Origin: Candidatus Dechloromonas phosphorivorans
GTDB taxonomy: Bacteria > Pseudomonadota > Gammaproteobacteria > Burkholderiales > Rhodocyclaceae
DNA: 64,000 nt
Direction: 5' to 3'
Assembly: GCA_016721185.1 (NCBI GenBank)
Contig: JADKIP010000011.1
Location: 62,001 to 126,000, forward strand
Shown here: positions 37,584 to 46,602 of the stretch, piece after piece
Position numbering within the stretch: the stretch's first letter is position 1
Layout of the letters: every line of letters starts with the position of its first letter
Translations under genes and position numbers: made by a program
Notes under the pieces: generated by a model
The model's database searches: none
Seen by the model: only the letters and a program-made list of their open reading frames with translations
Told to the model about the DNA's origin: nothing

Positions 37584-39127
37584 TCCCGCGCCCCTGACGC
37601 CAGTTGCAGAACCAGTTGTTGAGCCGAATTACCTTCACCGTCATCTTCTTCATCGGCAGTCTTGCTGGATTTGCCGCTACGCTTGGCTTCAATCGCATCG
37701 AGATAATATTCATCGATGTTGCCCGTGATGTAACAGCCGTCGAAACAGGAAGCATCGAAGTCAGTCAGGTCCGGGCGCAGTTTGGTAATTGAATACTTCA
37801 ATGACTCGATGTCTTGATACACCAGGGCATCCGCCCCGATTTCCCGGGCAATGCCTTCGTCGTCACGGCCGGTTGCAATCAATTCGGCACGGGTCGGCAT
37901 GTCGATACCGTAGACATTCGGGAAACGCACCGGTGGTGCAGCGGAAGCGAAGTAGACCTTGACCGCACCCGCGGCGCGGGCCATTTCGACAATTTCACGG
38001 CTCGTTGTGCCGCGGACAATGGAATCGTCAACCAGCAAGACGCGCTTGCCCTTGAATTCCTGGCCACAGGTATTCAACTTCTGGCGCACTGATTTTTTCC
38101 GCATCGCCTGACCCGGCATGATGAAGGTACGGCCTACGTAGCGATTCTTGACGAAGCCTTCGCGGAACGGAATATTGAGCGCCTGGGCCAGTTGCATGGC
38201 CGCCGGGCGGCTCGAATCCGGAATCGGGATAACGACGTCGATATCTTCAATCGGAATGTGTTTCTTCACCTTTTCAGCGAGCGACTCGCCCATCGCCAAA
38301 CGGGCTTCATAGACCGAAACACCATCAATCACCGAATCAGGCCTAGCCAGATAGACGTATTCGAAAATACAAGGGGAATACGTCGGCTGCTGAGCGCACT
38401 GGCGGCTGCTCAACTTGTGGTTGAGGTCGATAAAGATCGCCTCACCCGGTTCGATATCGCGCACCATCTGAAAGCCCAGCGTATCGAGTGCCACAGACTC
38501 GGAAGCCACCAGATACTCCATGCCTTCCGGCGTTGAGTTCTGGCCATAGACCAGCGGCCGGATACCATGCGGATCGCGGAAGGCTAGCAAACCATAGCCG
38601 GCGATCAGGGCAACCACGGCATAGGCACCCCGGCAACGGCGATGCACGCCCGCCACGGCCTGGAAAATACTGTCCACATCCAGCTCATAGCCGTGGGCCG
38701 AGCATTGCAGCTCATGCGCCAGGACGTTGAGCAGGACTTCGGAATCAGAATTGGTATTGATGTGACGACGATCCAGCCGGAACATCTCGTCCTTAAGCTG
38801 ATCGGCGTTGGTCAGGTTGCCGTTATGGCCGAGAACGATACCGAAGGGCGAGTTCACATAAAACGGCTGGGCCTCGGCAAAGTTCGTGGCCGAACCAGCT
38901 GTTGGATAGCGCACATGGCCGATACCCCAGTTACCGGGGAGCGCGCGCATATTGCGGGTGCGGAAAACATCACGCACCAAGCCCGGGCCTTTTTGCAGGT
39001 GAAAGGTATTGCCTTCAGCCGTTGCTATTCCAGCCGCGTCCTGGCCGCGATGCTGAAGCACCATCAGGCCGTCGTAAAGCAACTGGTTGACCGGCGATGT
39101 TGCCATCACACCGAGAATCCCGCACAT
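37580..39127 (-). CDS. purF: Amidophosphoribosyltransferase
   Basis: 515 residues from ATG 39127, chosen because Cys2 (MCGILGVM) is the glutaminase nucleophile; the frame extends to 39172 but would bury this residue. It catalyses the first step of purine synthesis. The N-terminal Ntn glutaminase has LQHRGQDAAG and GHNGNLTN. The phosphoribosyltransferase domain has the PRPP loop VLLVDDSIVRGTTSREIV. The C-terminal extension (SGKSSKTADEEDDGEGN) is acidic. The cvpA stop at 39141 lies 14 nt upstream, a common purine gene pair. Confidence 0.98.
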   Translation of the reverse strand: MCGILGVMATSPVNQLLYDGLMVLQHRGQDAAGIATAEGNTFHLQKGPGLVRDVFRTRNMRALPGNWGIGHVRYPTAGSATNFAEAQPFYVNSPFGIVLGHNGNLTNADQLKDEMFRLDRRHINTNSDSEVLLNVLAHELQCSAHGYELDVDSIFQAVAGVHRRCRGAYAVVALIAGYGLLAFRDPHGIRPLVYGQNSTPEGMEYLVASESVALDTLGFQMVRDIEPGEAIFIDLNHKLSSRQCAQQPTYSPCIFEYVYLARPDSVIDGVSVYEARLAMGESLAEKVKKHIPIEDIDVVIPIPDSSRPAAMQLAQALNIPFREGFVKNRYVGRTFIMPGQAMRKKSVRQKLNTCGQEFKGKRVLLVDDSIVRGTTSREIVEMARAAGAVKVYFASAAPPVRFPNVYGIDMPTRAELIATGRDDEGIAREIGADALVYQDIESLKYSITKLRPDLTDFDASCFDGCYITGNIDEYYLDAIEAKRSGKSSKTADEEDDGEGNSAQQLVLQLASGARD

Positions 39128-39140
39128 AGTTTTTCCCTGC

Positions 39141-39632
39141 CTAGCTGAATCGAATTCGTTTTGCCAAATCATCCGGCAACCATTGCCTGGCGACCAGAAC
39201 GGCTGTTTCCAAAGGCTGCGACAAAGTGGCTTCTTTCCACCAGAGCTGTTTCGGGGCGGTAGTCATACCGCCCAACCCGACCAGTACCATGATGACCAGC
39301 ACACCGCGCGCCAAACCAAACACCATTCCCAACAAGCGGTCTGACACACTCAGCCCAAGGGCCTTGACCATGTGTCGCACCGCCATGCGTACCAGCGCCA
39401 TCGTTACCAGCACACCCACAAAAATCACAACACAACCTGCCAAGGTTCGGATCGCAGGATCAGTCAGCCCCGAAAAGAGCGACTGACCCACGGTTGATCC
39501 AAATTCAACGGCTGCCACAATGCCGACGATCCAGGCAATCAAAGCGATAACTTCACCGACCACACCTCGCCAAAGCCCGAATAACAGCGACAGGCTGACG
39601 ATGCCGATTACGACATAGTCAAAAACAGTCAT
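39141..39632 (-). CDS. cvpA: CvpA family membrane protein
   Basis: 163 residues with four predicted membrane helices (VVIGIVSLSLLFGLWRG, VIALIAWIVGIVAAVEF, a middle helix around VVIFVGVLVTMALV, and VLVIMVLVGLGG). CvpA proteins are inner-membrane proteins linked to colicin V production or export and envelope stress; the molecular role is unclear. Upstream coupling to dedD and downstream purF matches the conserved order. Confidence 0.93.
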   Translation of the reverse strand: MTVFDYVVIGIVSLSLLFGLWRGVVGEVIALIAWIVGIVAAVEFGSTVGQSLFSGLTDPAIRTLAGCVVIFVGVLVTMALVRMAVRHMVKALGLSVSDRLLGMVFGLARGVLVIMVLVGLGGMTTAPKQLWWKEATLSQPLETAVLVARQWLPDDLAKRIRFS

Positions 39633-40369
39633 TGCTTCGCCGCAATAGCCCCGGAAACGCCAATCCGTTGCATCTTTTCCAGCGCTTTCTCAGCCGCCTC
39701 ACGGCTGGCAAACGGTCCAGCCCTGACCCGGGTTTTCTTGCCTTGCGGCGTATCAAGCGGCTCGCTGAAGGTTCTTATTCCCTGCTCGGCAAGCTTGGCT
39801 TTCAAATTCTTGACATTGGCCTCATTGGAAAAGGCACCAATTAACACCAGATATTCACCGGATGCCGACACTGGCTTGGCGTCAGAGGATTGCCCACCAA
39901 GAATTGCCGCCGCCCGCTTGGCATCATCATTTTTAGCCGCTGGTTTTTCGGCTGGCTTGGCTAGCGTTTTCTCGGTAGATTTCTCTGGTGACTTTTCTGG
40001 CAATTTCTCGACTTTGACCGGTGTTTTTTCTACGGGCTTGTCTACAGATTTTTCTTTGGCCGTCTCCACAACCCGAGCCGTTGGCTGCGCCGCGACCCTG
40101 GATTCGGCAACTTCAGTCGGCGGCTTGGCCGGAGTTGAGTCGGAAGGCTTGTTGACCGATTTCTCGACGGGTGCGGCCGAAAATTTAGGCGCAAACGGCT
40201 TTTCGTCCTGGCCAGGAATACGGATTTCAACATCCTGAACCACCTGCCGTGGCTCGTGATCCATGACCATCGGCAGGACAACAGCAACCACCGAAACGAA
40301 GGCAAGCGCACCGACCAGTCGGCGTCGAGCCCGTTTCTTGAGTTGCAACTGAACGTCGTTTTCTTCCAT
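39629..40369 (-). CDS. dedD: SPOR-domain cell-division protein (DedD-like)
   Basis: 246 residues. A short basic cytoplasmic segment and one membrane helix (VGALAFVSVVAVVLPMV) lead to a Pro/Lys/Glu-rich periplasmic linker with repeated EKxxEK-like units (VEKTPVKVEKLPEKSPEK). The C-terminal SPOR domain (YLVLIGAFSNEANVKNLKAKL...VRAGPFASREAAEKALEKM) binds denuded septal glycan. It overlaps cvpA by 4 nt and begins 3 nt after folC. Confidence 0.93.
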   Translation of the reverse strand: MEENDVQLQLKKRARRRLVGALAFVSVVAVVLPMVMDHEPRQVVQDVEIRIPGQDEKPFAPKFSAAPVEKSVNKPSDSTPAKPPTEVAESRVAAQPTARVVETAKEKSVDKPVEKTPVKVEKLPEKSPEKSTEKTLAKPAEKPAAKNDDAKRAAAILGGQSSDAKPVSASGEYLVLIGAFSNEANVKNLKAKLAEQGIRTFSEPLDTPQGKKTRVRAGPFASREAAEKALEKMQRIGVSGAIAAKQ

Positions 40370-40372
40370 GAA

Positions 40373-41683
40373 TTAGTGTTTTTTGCGCAGCGCTTCAAGC
40401 GCCCCGGCGACCGTGAGGAACGAACCAAAGACCAAGATTCTATCACTTTCAGCAGCTAGACCCTTCGCCGCCTGCATGGCCTGCGCTGGTGAGGCATGGC
40501 AAACGATCTCCCCACCCAGTTCACAATGACTGATAATTTCAGCCATTGTTTCAGCCGACGTACCGCGAATACCCGGTAGTGTCGCGACATGCCAATAATC
40601 GACTTTGCCCTTCAAGGGCAAAAGCGCACCAGCGATATCCTTGTCATTCAACATCCCCAGCACGGCATAGGTACGGTCGAAAAACCCCATCGTCGATAGA
40701 TTGTCAGCCAGCACTTTGACCGCCTGAGGATTGTGGCCAACATCAAGGACAATCGCCGGCTTGCCCGGCACGACCTGGAACCGGCCAGCCAATTCAGTCT
40801 CAATCAGTCCCGGGCGAATCGCCTGCATGGTGACCGGCAACTGATCCGTTAGCGCATCCAGCGCCGCGAGCGTTACGCTTGCGTTGTACAACTGAACAGG
40901 GCCGCGCAGGCCGGGATATGCCAGCGAACGCTTCACCAGCGACTCACCGGAACGACACCACCATCGCCATTGCAGGCGGTTTTCGTTACCTTCGCCCTGA
41001 GCCCGCTCAAAACCAAAATCCCGACCAATCAGGCGCAGGTCGGCGCTAATCCTGGCTGCGTGATCAAGCAGGCTTTGCGGCGGATTGGGATCAGCACAAA
41101 AGGCGGGCTTGCCCGTACGATAGATTCCAGCCTTTTCAAAACCGATGCTTTCCCGATCCGGCCCCAGCCAGTCGGTGTGATCAAGGGCAACACCGGTGAC
41201 GATGGAAATATCGGGTTCGTAAGCGTTGACCGCATCAAGTCGCCCACCCAGACCCACTTCAAGGATCACCGCCTCGACTTCAGCCGCAGCAAACACTTCC
41301 CAAGCGGCCAGGGTGCCAAACTCAAAATAGGTGAGCGGCACATCCCCCGAACGCAAACGTGCCGCTTCGACACGGGCAAAGGCGGCACACAAGGCGTCGT
41401 CGCTGGCCGACTGGCCATTCACCCGAACCCGTTCGTTATAGACCAGAAGGTGTGGCGAGGTATAACAGCCAACCCGATAGCCGGCGTGGTCGATGATGTT
41501 TTCCAGATAGGCGCAGGTGGACCCTTTGCCGTTGGTTCCACCAACAATAATCACTGGGCAAACCTGAACTTGGCCGAGCGTTTCTTTGACCAGAGCAACC
41601 CGATCCAGCCCTAGTTCAATACCCGCCTGACCTTTCGGGTGCAGGCTCTCCAGATGAGCCAGCCAGTCGTCGAGAGTCTTCAA
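40373..41683 (-). CDS. folC: Bifunctional folylpolyglutamate/dihydrofolate synthase
   Basis: 436 residues. It adds glutamate to folates and makes dihydrofolate from dihydropteroate. A Mur-ligase-like fold is shown by the P-loop VGGTNGKGSTCAYLENI near residue 47, GLGGRLDAVNAYEPDISIVT, the DHTDWLG segment and ILVFGSFLTVAGALEAL at the C-terminus. It overlaps accD by 4 nt, the usual accD-folC-dedD order. Confidence 0.96.
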   Translation of the reverse strand: MKTLDDWLAHLESLHPKGQAGIELGLDRVALVKETLGQVQVCPVIIVGGTNGKGSTCAYLENIIDHAGYRVGCYTSPHLLVYNERVRVNGQSASDDALCAAFARVEAARLRSGDVPLTYFEFGTLAAWEVFAAAEVEAVILEVGLGGRLDAVNAYEPDISIVTGVALDHTDWLGPDRESIGFEKAGIYRTGKPAFCADPNPPQSLLDHAARISADLRLIGRDFGFERAQGEGNENRLQWRWWCRSGESLVKRSLAYPGLRGPVQLYNASVTLAALDALTDQLPVTMQAIRPGLIETELAGRFQVVPGKPAIVLDVGHNPQAVKVLADNLSTMGFFDRTYAVLGMLNDKDIAGALLPLKGKVDYWHVATLPGIRGTSAETMAEIISHCELGGEIVCHASPAQAMQAAKGLAAESDRILVFGSFLTVAGALEALRKKH

Positions 41684-42549
41684 GCAGCAACCGGTAGTTT
41701 TTGCAGCAATGCAATGACGCGAGCAACCTGGTCGCGCAGTTCGCGACGGTCAACGATCATGTCGATGGCGCCTTTTTCAAGCAGGAACTCGGAACGCTGA
41801 AAGCCGTCCGGCAGCTTTTCACGTACGGTTTGCTCAATAACGCGCGGGCCGGCAAAACCAATCAAAGCGCCCGGCTCGGCAATCACCACATCGCCAATGA
41901 AGGCGAAAGAGGCAGACACGCCGCCCATCGTCGGGTCAGTCAAAATAGAGATAAAGGGCTGACCGGCTTCGGATAGTTTGGTTAGCGCCGCCGTTGTTTT
42001 GGCCATTTGCATCAGTGAAAAAAGACCTTCCTGCATGCGCGCACCGCCAGAGGCCGTGATGCAGATGAATGGCGCCTTTAGTTCGATCGCCGTCTGGACG
42101 CCACGGACAAAACGCTCACCGAGGACGGAACCCATCGATCCGCCCATAAAACCAAACTCAAAGGCGGCGGCAACAACTGGAATATTTTTGATTGAGCCTT
42201 GCAGACAAACCAGCGAGTCGCTCTCACCCGAGGATTCATTGGCTTCCATCAGACGATCGGGATAACGTTTGCTGTCCTTGAACTTGAGGCTATCCACCGG
42301 GAGAATCTCGGCGCCAATTTCAAAACAAGCCTCCGGATCAAGCAGCAGTTCAAGGCGCTGACGAGCGTTCAGGCGGTTGTGATGACCGCATTTGGGGCAA
42401 ACCTGCTGATTATTGTCGAGGTCAGTCGCGTAGAGCACCGCCTCGCAAGACGGACATTTGCTCCACAAACCTTCAGGCAAGGCGCCCCGACGCTGAGCGC
42501 CGTGCTCACGCTTGATTTTAGGGGGAAGAAGTTTGCTCAGCCAGCTCAT
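41680..42549 (-). CDS. accD: Acetyl-CoA carboxylase carboxyltransferase subunit beta
   Basis: 289 residues. It carboxylates acetyl-CoA together with AccA to make malonyl-CoA for fatty-acid synthesis. The N-terminal zinc ribbon has CPSCEAVLYATD and CPKCGHHNRL. The crotonase-like carboxyltransferase domain shows FEFGFMGGSMGSVLGERFVR and ITASGGARMQEGLFSLMQM. It overlaps trpA by 4 nt. Confidence 0.98.
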   Translation of the reverse strand: MSWLSKLLPPKIKREHGAQRRGALPEGLWSKCPSCEAVLYATDLDNNQQVCPKCGHHNRLNARQRLELLLDPEACFEIGAEILPVDSLKFKDSKRYPDRLMEANESSGESDSLVCLQGSIKNIPVVAAAFEFGFMGGSMGSVLGERFVRGVQTAIELKAPFICITASGGARMQEGLFSLMQMAKTTAALTKLSEAGQPFISILTDPTMGGVSASFAFIGDVVIAEPGALIGFAGPRVIEQTVREKLPDGFQRSEFLLEKGAIDMIVDRRELRDQVARVIALLQKLPVAA

Positions 42550-43352
42550 GGTTTCACCTCATCCACGCCTCGACGAATATCGGCTACCAATGCTTTCACG
42601 TTGGCGCACGCTGTTTCGGCCGTAGATTTTTCAATTTCTTCAATAATTCGACTGCCCACCACAACCGCATCGGCAATGCCAGCAATGCGCGCCGCCGTCG
42701 CCGCGTCACGAATACCAAAACCAACACCAACCGGCAAACCGGTCTTCTCACGAATCAACGGCAGACGTTCGGCAACAGCTTCAACGTTAAGCGCTCCGGA
42801 ACCGGTCACACCGGCCAACGAAACGTAATAAACGTAGCCACTGGCAATTTCAGCAACCTGAGCAATACGTGCTGCGGTCGACGTCGGCGCAAGCAGGAAA
42901 ATGGGATCCATGCCATTCGATTTCATTGCCGCACCAAAGGTCGCGGCCTCTTCCGGCGGGTAATCAACCACCAGCACACCGTCAACACCGGCTTGCGCAG
43001 CAGTAGCAGCAAACTTTTCCAGCCCCATCGCCTCAATTGGATTGGCATAGCCCATCAGCACAACCGGCGTTTTCACATCGGTAGCACGGAAAGCGATGAC
43101 CAGTTCCAGCACCTTGCGCAGGCTCATCCCCTTGGCCAAGGCGCGCTCGGAGGCGCGCTGAATTGTCGGGCCGTCAGCCATCGGGTCAGAAAACGGTACG
43201 CCGAGTTCAATGACATCGGCGCCCGCTTCGACCAAAGTATGCATTAACGGCAAAGTCAGCGCCACATCGGGGTCGCCGGCAGTGATAAAAGGAATCAGTG
43301 CCTTGCGGCCTTCGCCGGCAAGACGGTCAAACGTGGATTTAATACGCGACAT
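42546..43352 (-). CDS. trpA: Tryptophan synthase alpha subunit
   Basis: 268 residues. It cleaves indole-3-glycerol phosphate and channels indole to TrpB. The signature EAGADVIELGVPFSDPMADGP holds the catalytic Glu and Asp; LAPTSTAARI and GVGFGIRDAATAARI form the phosphate-binding region. Its ATG shares one base with the trpB stop, so synthesis is coupled. Confidence 0.98.
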   Translation of the reverse strand: MSRIKSTFDRLAGEGRKALIPFITAGDPDVALTLPLMHTLVEAGADVIELGVPFSDPMADGPTIQRASERALAKGMSLRKVLELVIAFRATDVKTPVVLMGYANPIEAMGLEKFAATAAQAGVDGVLVVDYPPEEAATFGAAMKSNGMDPIFLLAPTSTAARIAQVAEIASGYVYYVSLAGVTGSGALNVEAVAERLPLIREKTGLPVGVGFGIRDAATAARIAGIADAVVVGSRIIEEIEKSTAETACANVKALVADIRRGVDEVKP

Positions 43353-44551
43353 CAGAAGGTAATCCCGGATTTTTCGGCCACAGTATGCATATCCTTGTCA
43401 CCCCGACCAGAAAGATTGACCAAGAGAACTTTGTCCTTATCCATCGTCGGCGCCAGTTTGGCAGCGTACGCCAGCGCATGGCTCGATTCGAGCGCTGGAA
43501 TAATGCCTTCGATCCGGCAAAGCGTATGGAAAGCTGCCAGAGCCTCACTATCGGTCACCGGTTGATATTCGGCCCGGCCAATATCCTTTAACCAGGCGTG
43601 TTCCGGGCCAACGCCGGGGTAGTCCAGACCGGCCGAAATCGAATGAGTCTCGATGATCTGACCGTCCTCATTTTGCAGCAGGTAAGTCCGGTTGCCGTGT
43701 AGCACGCCGGGTACGCCGGCCGTCAGCGAGGCGGAGTGACGACCGGTTTCGATACCATCACCGGCAGCCTCGACGCCGATCAGGCGCACGTTATCAAACG
43801 GAATATAAGGATAGAAAATCCCCATGGCGTTGGAGCCGCCACCCACGCAGGCAATCACCGCATCCGGCTGGCGACCGACCATTTCGGGCATCTGGGTCAA
43901 ACATTCCTCACCGATGATTTTCTGGAAATCACGAACCAGCATCGGGTAAGGATGCGGCCCAGCTACCGTGCCAATAATATAAAAAGTGTTGTGGATGTTG
44001 GTCACCCAGTCGCGCATTGCTTCGTTAAGCGCATCCTTCAGTGTCTTGGAGCCACTTTCCACCGGCACGACAGTAGCGCCGAGCAGTTTCATCCGATAGA
44101 CGTTAGCAGCCTGGCGCTTGACGTCCTCGCTGCCCATATAGACAACACATTCCATACCATAACGGGCCGCGACCGTTGCGGTCGCTACGCCGTGCTGCCC
44201 GGCACCCGTTTCAGCAATGACCCGCGGCTTGCCCATGCGACGAGCAAGCATGGCTTGACCGATACAGTTATTAACCTTGTGGGCGCCGGTATGGTTGAGG
44301 TCTTCACGCTTCAAATAAATTTGCGCACCACCGAGCATTTCCGACCAGCGCTTGGCATGGTAAATCGGCGACGGACGGCCGACGAAATGTTTTAGCTCAT
44401 ACTCATATTCGGCACGGAATGCCGGATCAATCTGAGAGGCGGCATAAGCCGCTTTGAGTTCTTCAAGCGCCGCGAACAGGGTCTCGGCAACAAACACACC
44501 ACCGTAGGGACCGAAATGGCCCTTGGCGTCGGGGAAGTTATATTGACTCAT
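43352..44551 (-). CDS. trpB: Tryptophan synthase beta subunit
   Basis: 399 residues. The PLP enzyme joins indole and serine. The cofactor Lys lies in NHTGAHKVNNCIGQA, with AETGAGQHGVATA following, and the phosphate clamp CVGGGSNAMGIFYP is present. It overlaps trpF by 14 nt and trpA by one base. Confidence 0.98.
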   Translation of the reverse strand: MSQYNFPDAKGHFGPYGGVFVAETLFAALEELKAAYAASQIDPAFRAEYEYELKHFVGRPSPIYHAKRWSEMLGGAQIYLKREDLNHTGAHKVNNCIGQAMLARRMGKPRVIAETGAGQHGVATATVAARYGMECVVYMGSEDVKRQAANVYRMKLLGATVVPVESGSKTLKDALNEAMRDWVTNIHNTFYIIGTVAGPHPYPMLVRDFQKIIGEECLTQMPEMVGRQPDAVIACVGGGSNAMGIFYPYIPFDNVRLIGVEAAGDGIETGRHSASLTAGVPGVLHGNRTYLLQNEDGQIIETHSISAGLDYPGVGPEHAWLKDIGRAEYQPVTDSEALAAFHTLCRIEGIIPALESSHALAYAAKLAPTMDKDKVLLVNLSGRGDKDMHTVAEKSGITF

Positions 44552-45164
44552 CGGCTTTCCGTACAGCCGCCACGAAGGCAGCGATTTTCGAGTGATCCTT
44601 GATTCCCTTGCTCATTTCGACCCCGGAAGAAACGTCGACCGCAACCGGCCGCACACGTTCGATCGCCTCAACAACATTTGCTGCGGTCAACCCGCCGGAA
44701 AGCACTAAAAAGCCTGGCAGGTCTGGCGGGATCAGCGTCCAGTCAAAAACATGGCCGCCGCCCCCATAACCCTCAACAAAGGCATCCAGCAACAAACCCC
44801 GTGCGCCGGGAAACGAGCCCGCGAATTCTACCAGATTGAGCCCCGGCCTCACCCGCGCCGCACGCAGAAAAGGGCGGTCAAACTGACGGCAATAGGCAAC
44901 ATCCTCATCACCATGAAACTGCAGGATATTGATCGGCAATGCTGCGCAAGCCGCATGAACAATTGACGGCGATTCGTTCACAAAGAGGCCGACCACATCG
45001 ACAAACGGTGGAATTCTCCGAGCCAGCTCGGCGGCCCGCTGCGGCGTCACGTAACGCGGGCTGGGCGGATAAAAAACAAAACCAATCGCATCAGCACCCG
45101 CCGCCACAACCGCATCAATATCCTCTTCGCGCGTCAGGCCGCAAATTTTGATCCTTGTTTTCAC
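44538..45164 (-). CDS. trpF: Phosphoribosylanthranilate isomerase
   Basis: 208 residues. The TIM barrel converts phosphoribosylanthranilate to the carboxyphenylamino ribulose phosphate. The catalytic Cys is in RIKICGLTREED; GADAIGFVFYPPSPR and VLSGGLTAANV are typical. It overlaps truA by 4 nt. Confidence 0.97.
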   Translation of the reverse strand: MKTRIKICGLTREEDIDAVVAAGADAIGFVFYPPSPRYVTPQRAAELARRIPPFVDVVGLFVNESPSIVHAACAALPINILQFHGDEDVAYCRQFDRPFLRAARVRPGLNLVEFAGSFPGARGLLLDAFVEGYGGGGHVFDWTLIPPDLPGFLVLSGGLTAANVVEAIERVRPVAVDVSSGVEMSKGIKDHSKIAAFVAAVRKADESI

Positions 45165-45949
45165 TTCAAAACCCCATCAAGAAAATCATCATCCGGGTCG
45201 GGTAAGCCCCAGTGCGGCTCATAAATCGGCCCGCGAAAATACAAACCATCCGGGGAAAAAGTCGGCGCAGCGTACTTTCTATCTTTCATCTGCAGCAACT
45301 CAGCAATCCAGTCGGGCGAGTTTTCACCCTTGCCGATGTAAACGAGACTCCCCACCAGATTACGCACCATGTGATGCAGGAAAGCGCTCGCCTCAAAATC
45401 GAAAATAAACAAATTTCCGCGCTGTCGCACATCGGCTCGCCAAAGTGTTTTGATCGGCGTTTTGGCTTGACATCCTGCAGCCCGAAAAGCCGAAAAATCA
45501 TGCTCCCCCAACAGCCGACTTGCAGCCTCCTGCATCAGCGCCAGATCAAGCGGCCAGTGAGTCCAGCCAACGCGCCCATGCCACAAGCCAACGCGCTGCG
45601 GGCGATTGAGTAGCAGGTAACGATAGCGCCGACCACGGGCACTGAATCGCGCATGAAATTCCGCATCAACCGGTTGCGCCCAAAGCACCGCAACCCCTTC
45701 TGGCAGATGCGAATTGACTCCACGCAACCAAGCCGTCACGGGTCGCTCGACTGGCGCATCGAAATGGACGACCTGATGGCTGGCGTGTACACCAGCGTCA
45801 GTTCGCCCGGCACAAATGACTCGAATCGGCTGACCGGCAATTTCCGCCAGCGCGAACTCCAGTGCATCCTGCACCGTACCTCCCTGCAACTGACTTTGCC
45901 AGCCATGGAAATTGGTGCCGCAATACTCAAGCCCCAAGGCAATCCTCAT
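45161..45949 (-). CDS. truA: tRNA pseudouridine synthase A
   Basis: 262 residues. It makes pseudouridine at positions 38-40 of the tRNA anticodon stem. The catalytic Asp lies in CAGRTDAGVHASHQVVHFD. YRYLLLNRP and FEASAFLHHMVRNLVGSL are further family segments. It overlaps trpF and the upstream membrane-protein gene by 4 nt each. Confidence 0.97.
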   Translation of the reverse strand: MRIALGLEYCGTNFHGWQSQLQGGTVQDALEFALAEIAGQPIRVICAGRTDAGVHASHQVVHFDAPVERPVTAWLRGVNSHLPEGVAVLWAQPVDAEFHARFSARGRRYRYLLLNRPQRVGLWHGRVGWTHWPLDLALMQEAASRLLGEHDFSAFRAAGCQAKTPIKTLWRADVRQRGNLFIFDFEASAFLHHMVRNLVGSLVYIGKGENSPDWIAELLQMKDRKYAAPTFSPDGLYFRGPIYEPHWGLPDPDDDFLDGVLK

Positions 45950-46560
45950 AGGGCAAGTACTCCAATGAATAAGGTGCTGACGAGAAAAACAACGATTGCA
46001 TCAATCAAATGCCAAGCCGGCTGGCATAGCTGCAGCACTTTTTGGCCTTGGGAAAAATCGGGCTGAGCAATGAGCATTTGTCTCCACGCGCCCTTTTTGG
46101 CAGGCAACTGCAGGCTCTCTAAAACCAGTGAAAGGCGAACAAGCAGTCGCTCAACATCCAGCCCCAAGCACCTGAATGGCAGCAACACTCCCCATAGCCC
46201 ACTGAGAAGACCGTCGCGCCCAAGGCGATTGAATAGCCAGGCCAGGCAGGCAAGCAAGAGCAGCAGGCGAACAGCATGCAGATTGGCCTCAGCCAACCCC
46301 TCATAAGTCGGCGCCCAGGCTAAATCATGAAAAGCCTCACCCGGTGTGTTGTAAGCCAGAATGATCCAGAGCATCAGTAATAACCAACGGGCGCGCCAGA
46401 TGTAACCTGAGAAGGAGCTAGCGGCAGTAGGCGCTGAGAGCAAGATAAACAAACCAAGCAAGCTGATGCCGACGTAGCCAAAAAACTGCACACTGAATAT
46501 GGCGACCAACCAGGTAATCAAAGTTGCAGAAGGATGCAATTCAGCCCCCCAAAAATGCAC
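45946..46560 (-). CDS. Integral membrane protein resembling CbiQ/EcfT
   Basis: About 204 residues from GTG 46560, which has AAGGGG 5 nt upstream; a TTG at 46593 is less likely. Four or five hydrophobic helices are visible (ATLITWLVAIFSVQFFGYV, LLGLFILLSA, WLLLMLWIILAY, VRLLLLLACLAWLF and IDAIVVFLVSTLFIGVLAL). The segment GLWGVLLPFRCLGLDVERLLVRLSLVLESL recalls the cytoplasmic coupling helices of ECF-transporter T components. No ECF ATPase or S component is adjacent, so a transport role is unproven. It lies between fimV and truA. Confidence 0.6.
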   Translation of the reverse strand: MHFWGAELHPSATLITWLVAIFSVQFFGYVGISLLGLFILLSAPTAASSFSGYIWRARWLLLMLWIILAYNTPGEAFHDLAWAPTYEGLAEANLHAVRLLLLLACLAWLFNRLGRDGLLSGLWGVLLPFRCLGLDVERLLVRLSLVLESLQLPAKKGAWRQMLIAQPDFSQGQKVLQLCQPAWHLIDAIVVFLVSTLFIGVLAL

Positions 46561-46602
46561 ACAGCCCCTTGCGGGGCCATGTGGCGGTGACAAGCCAGGA
46601 TT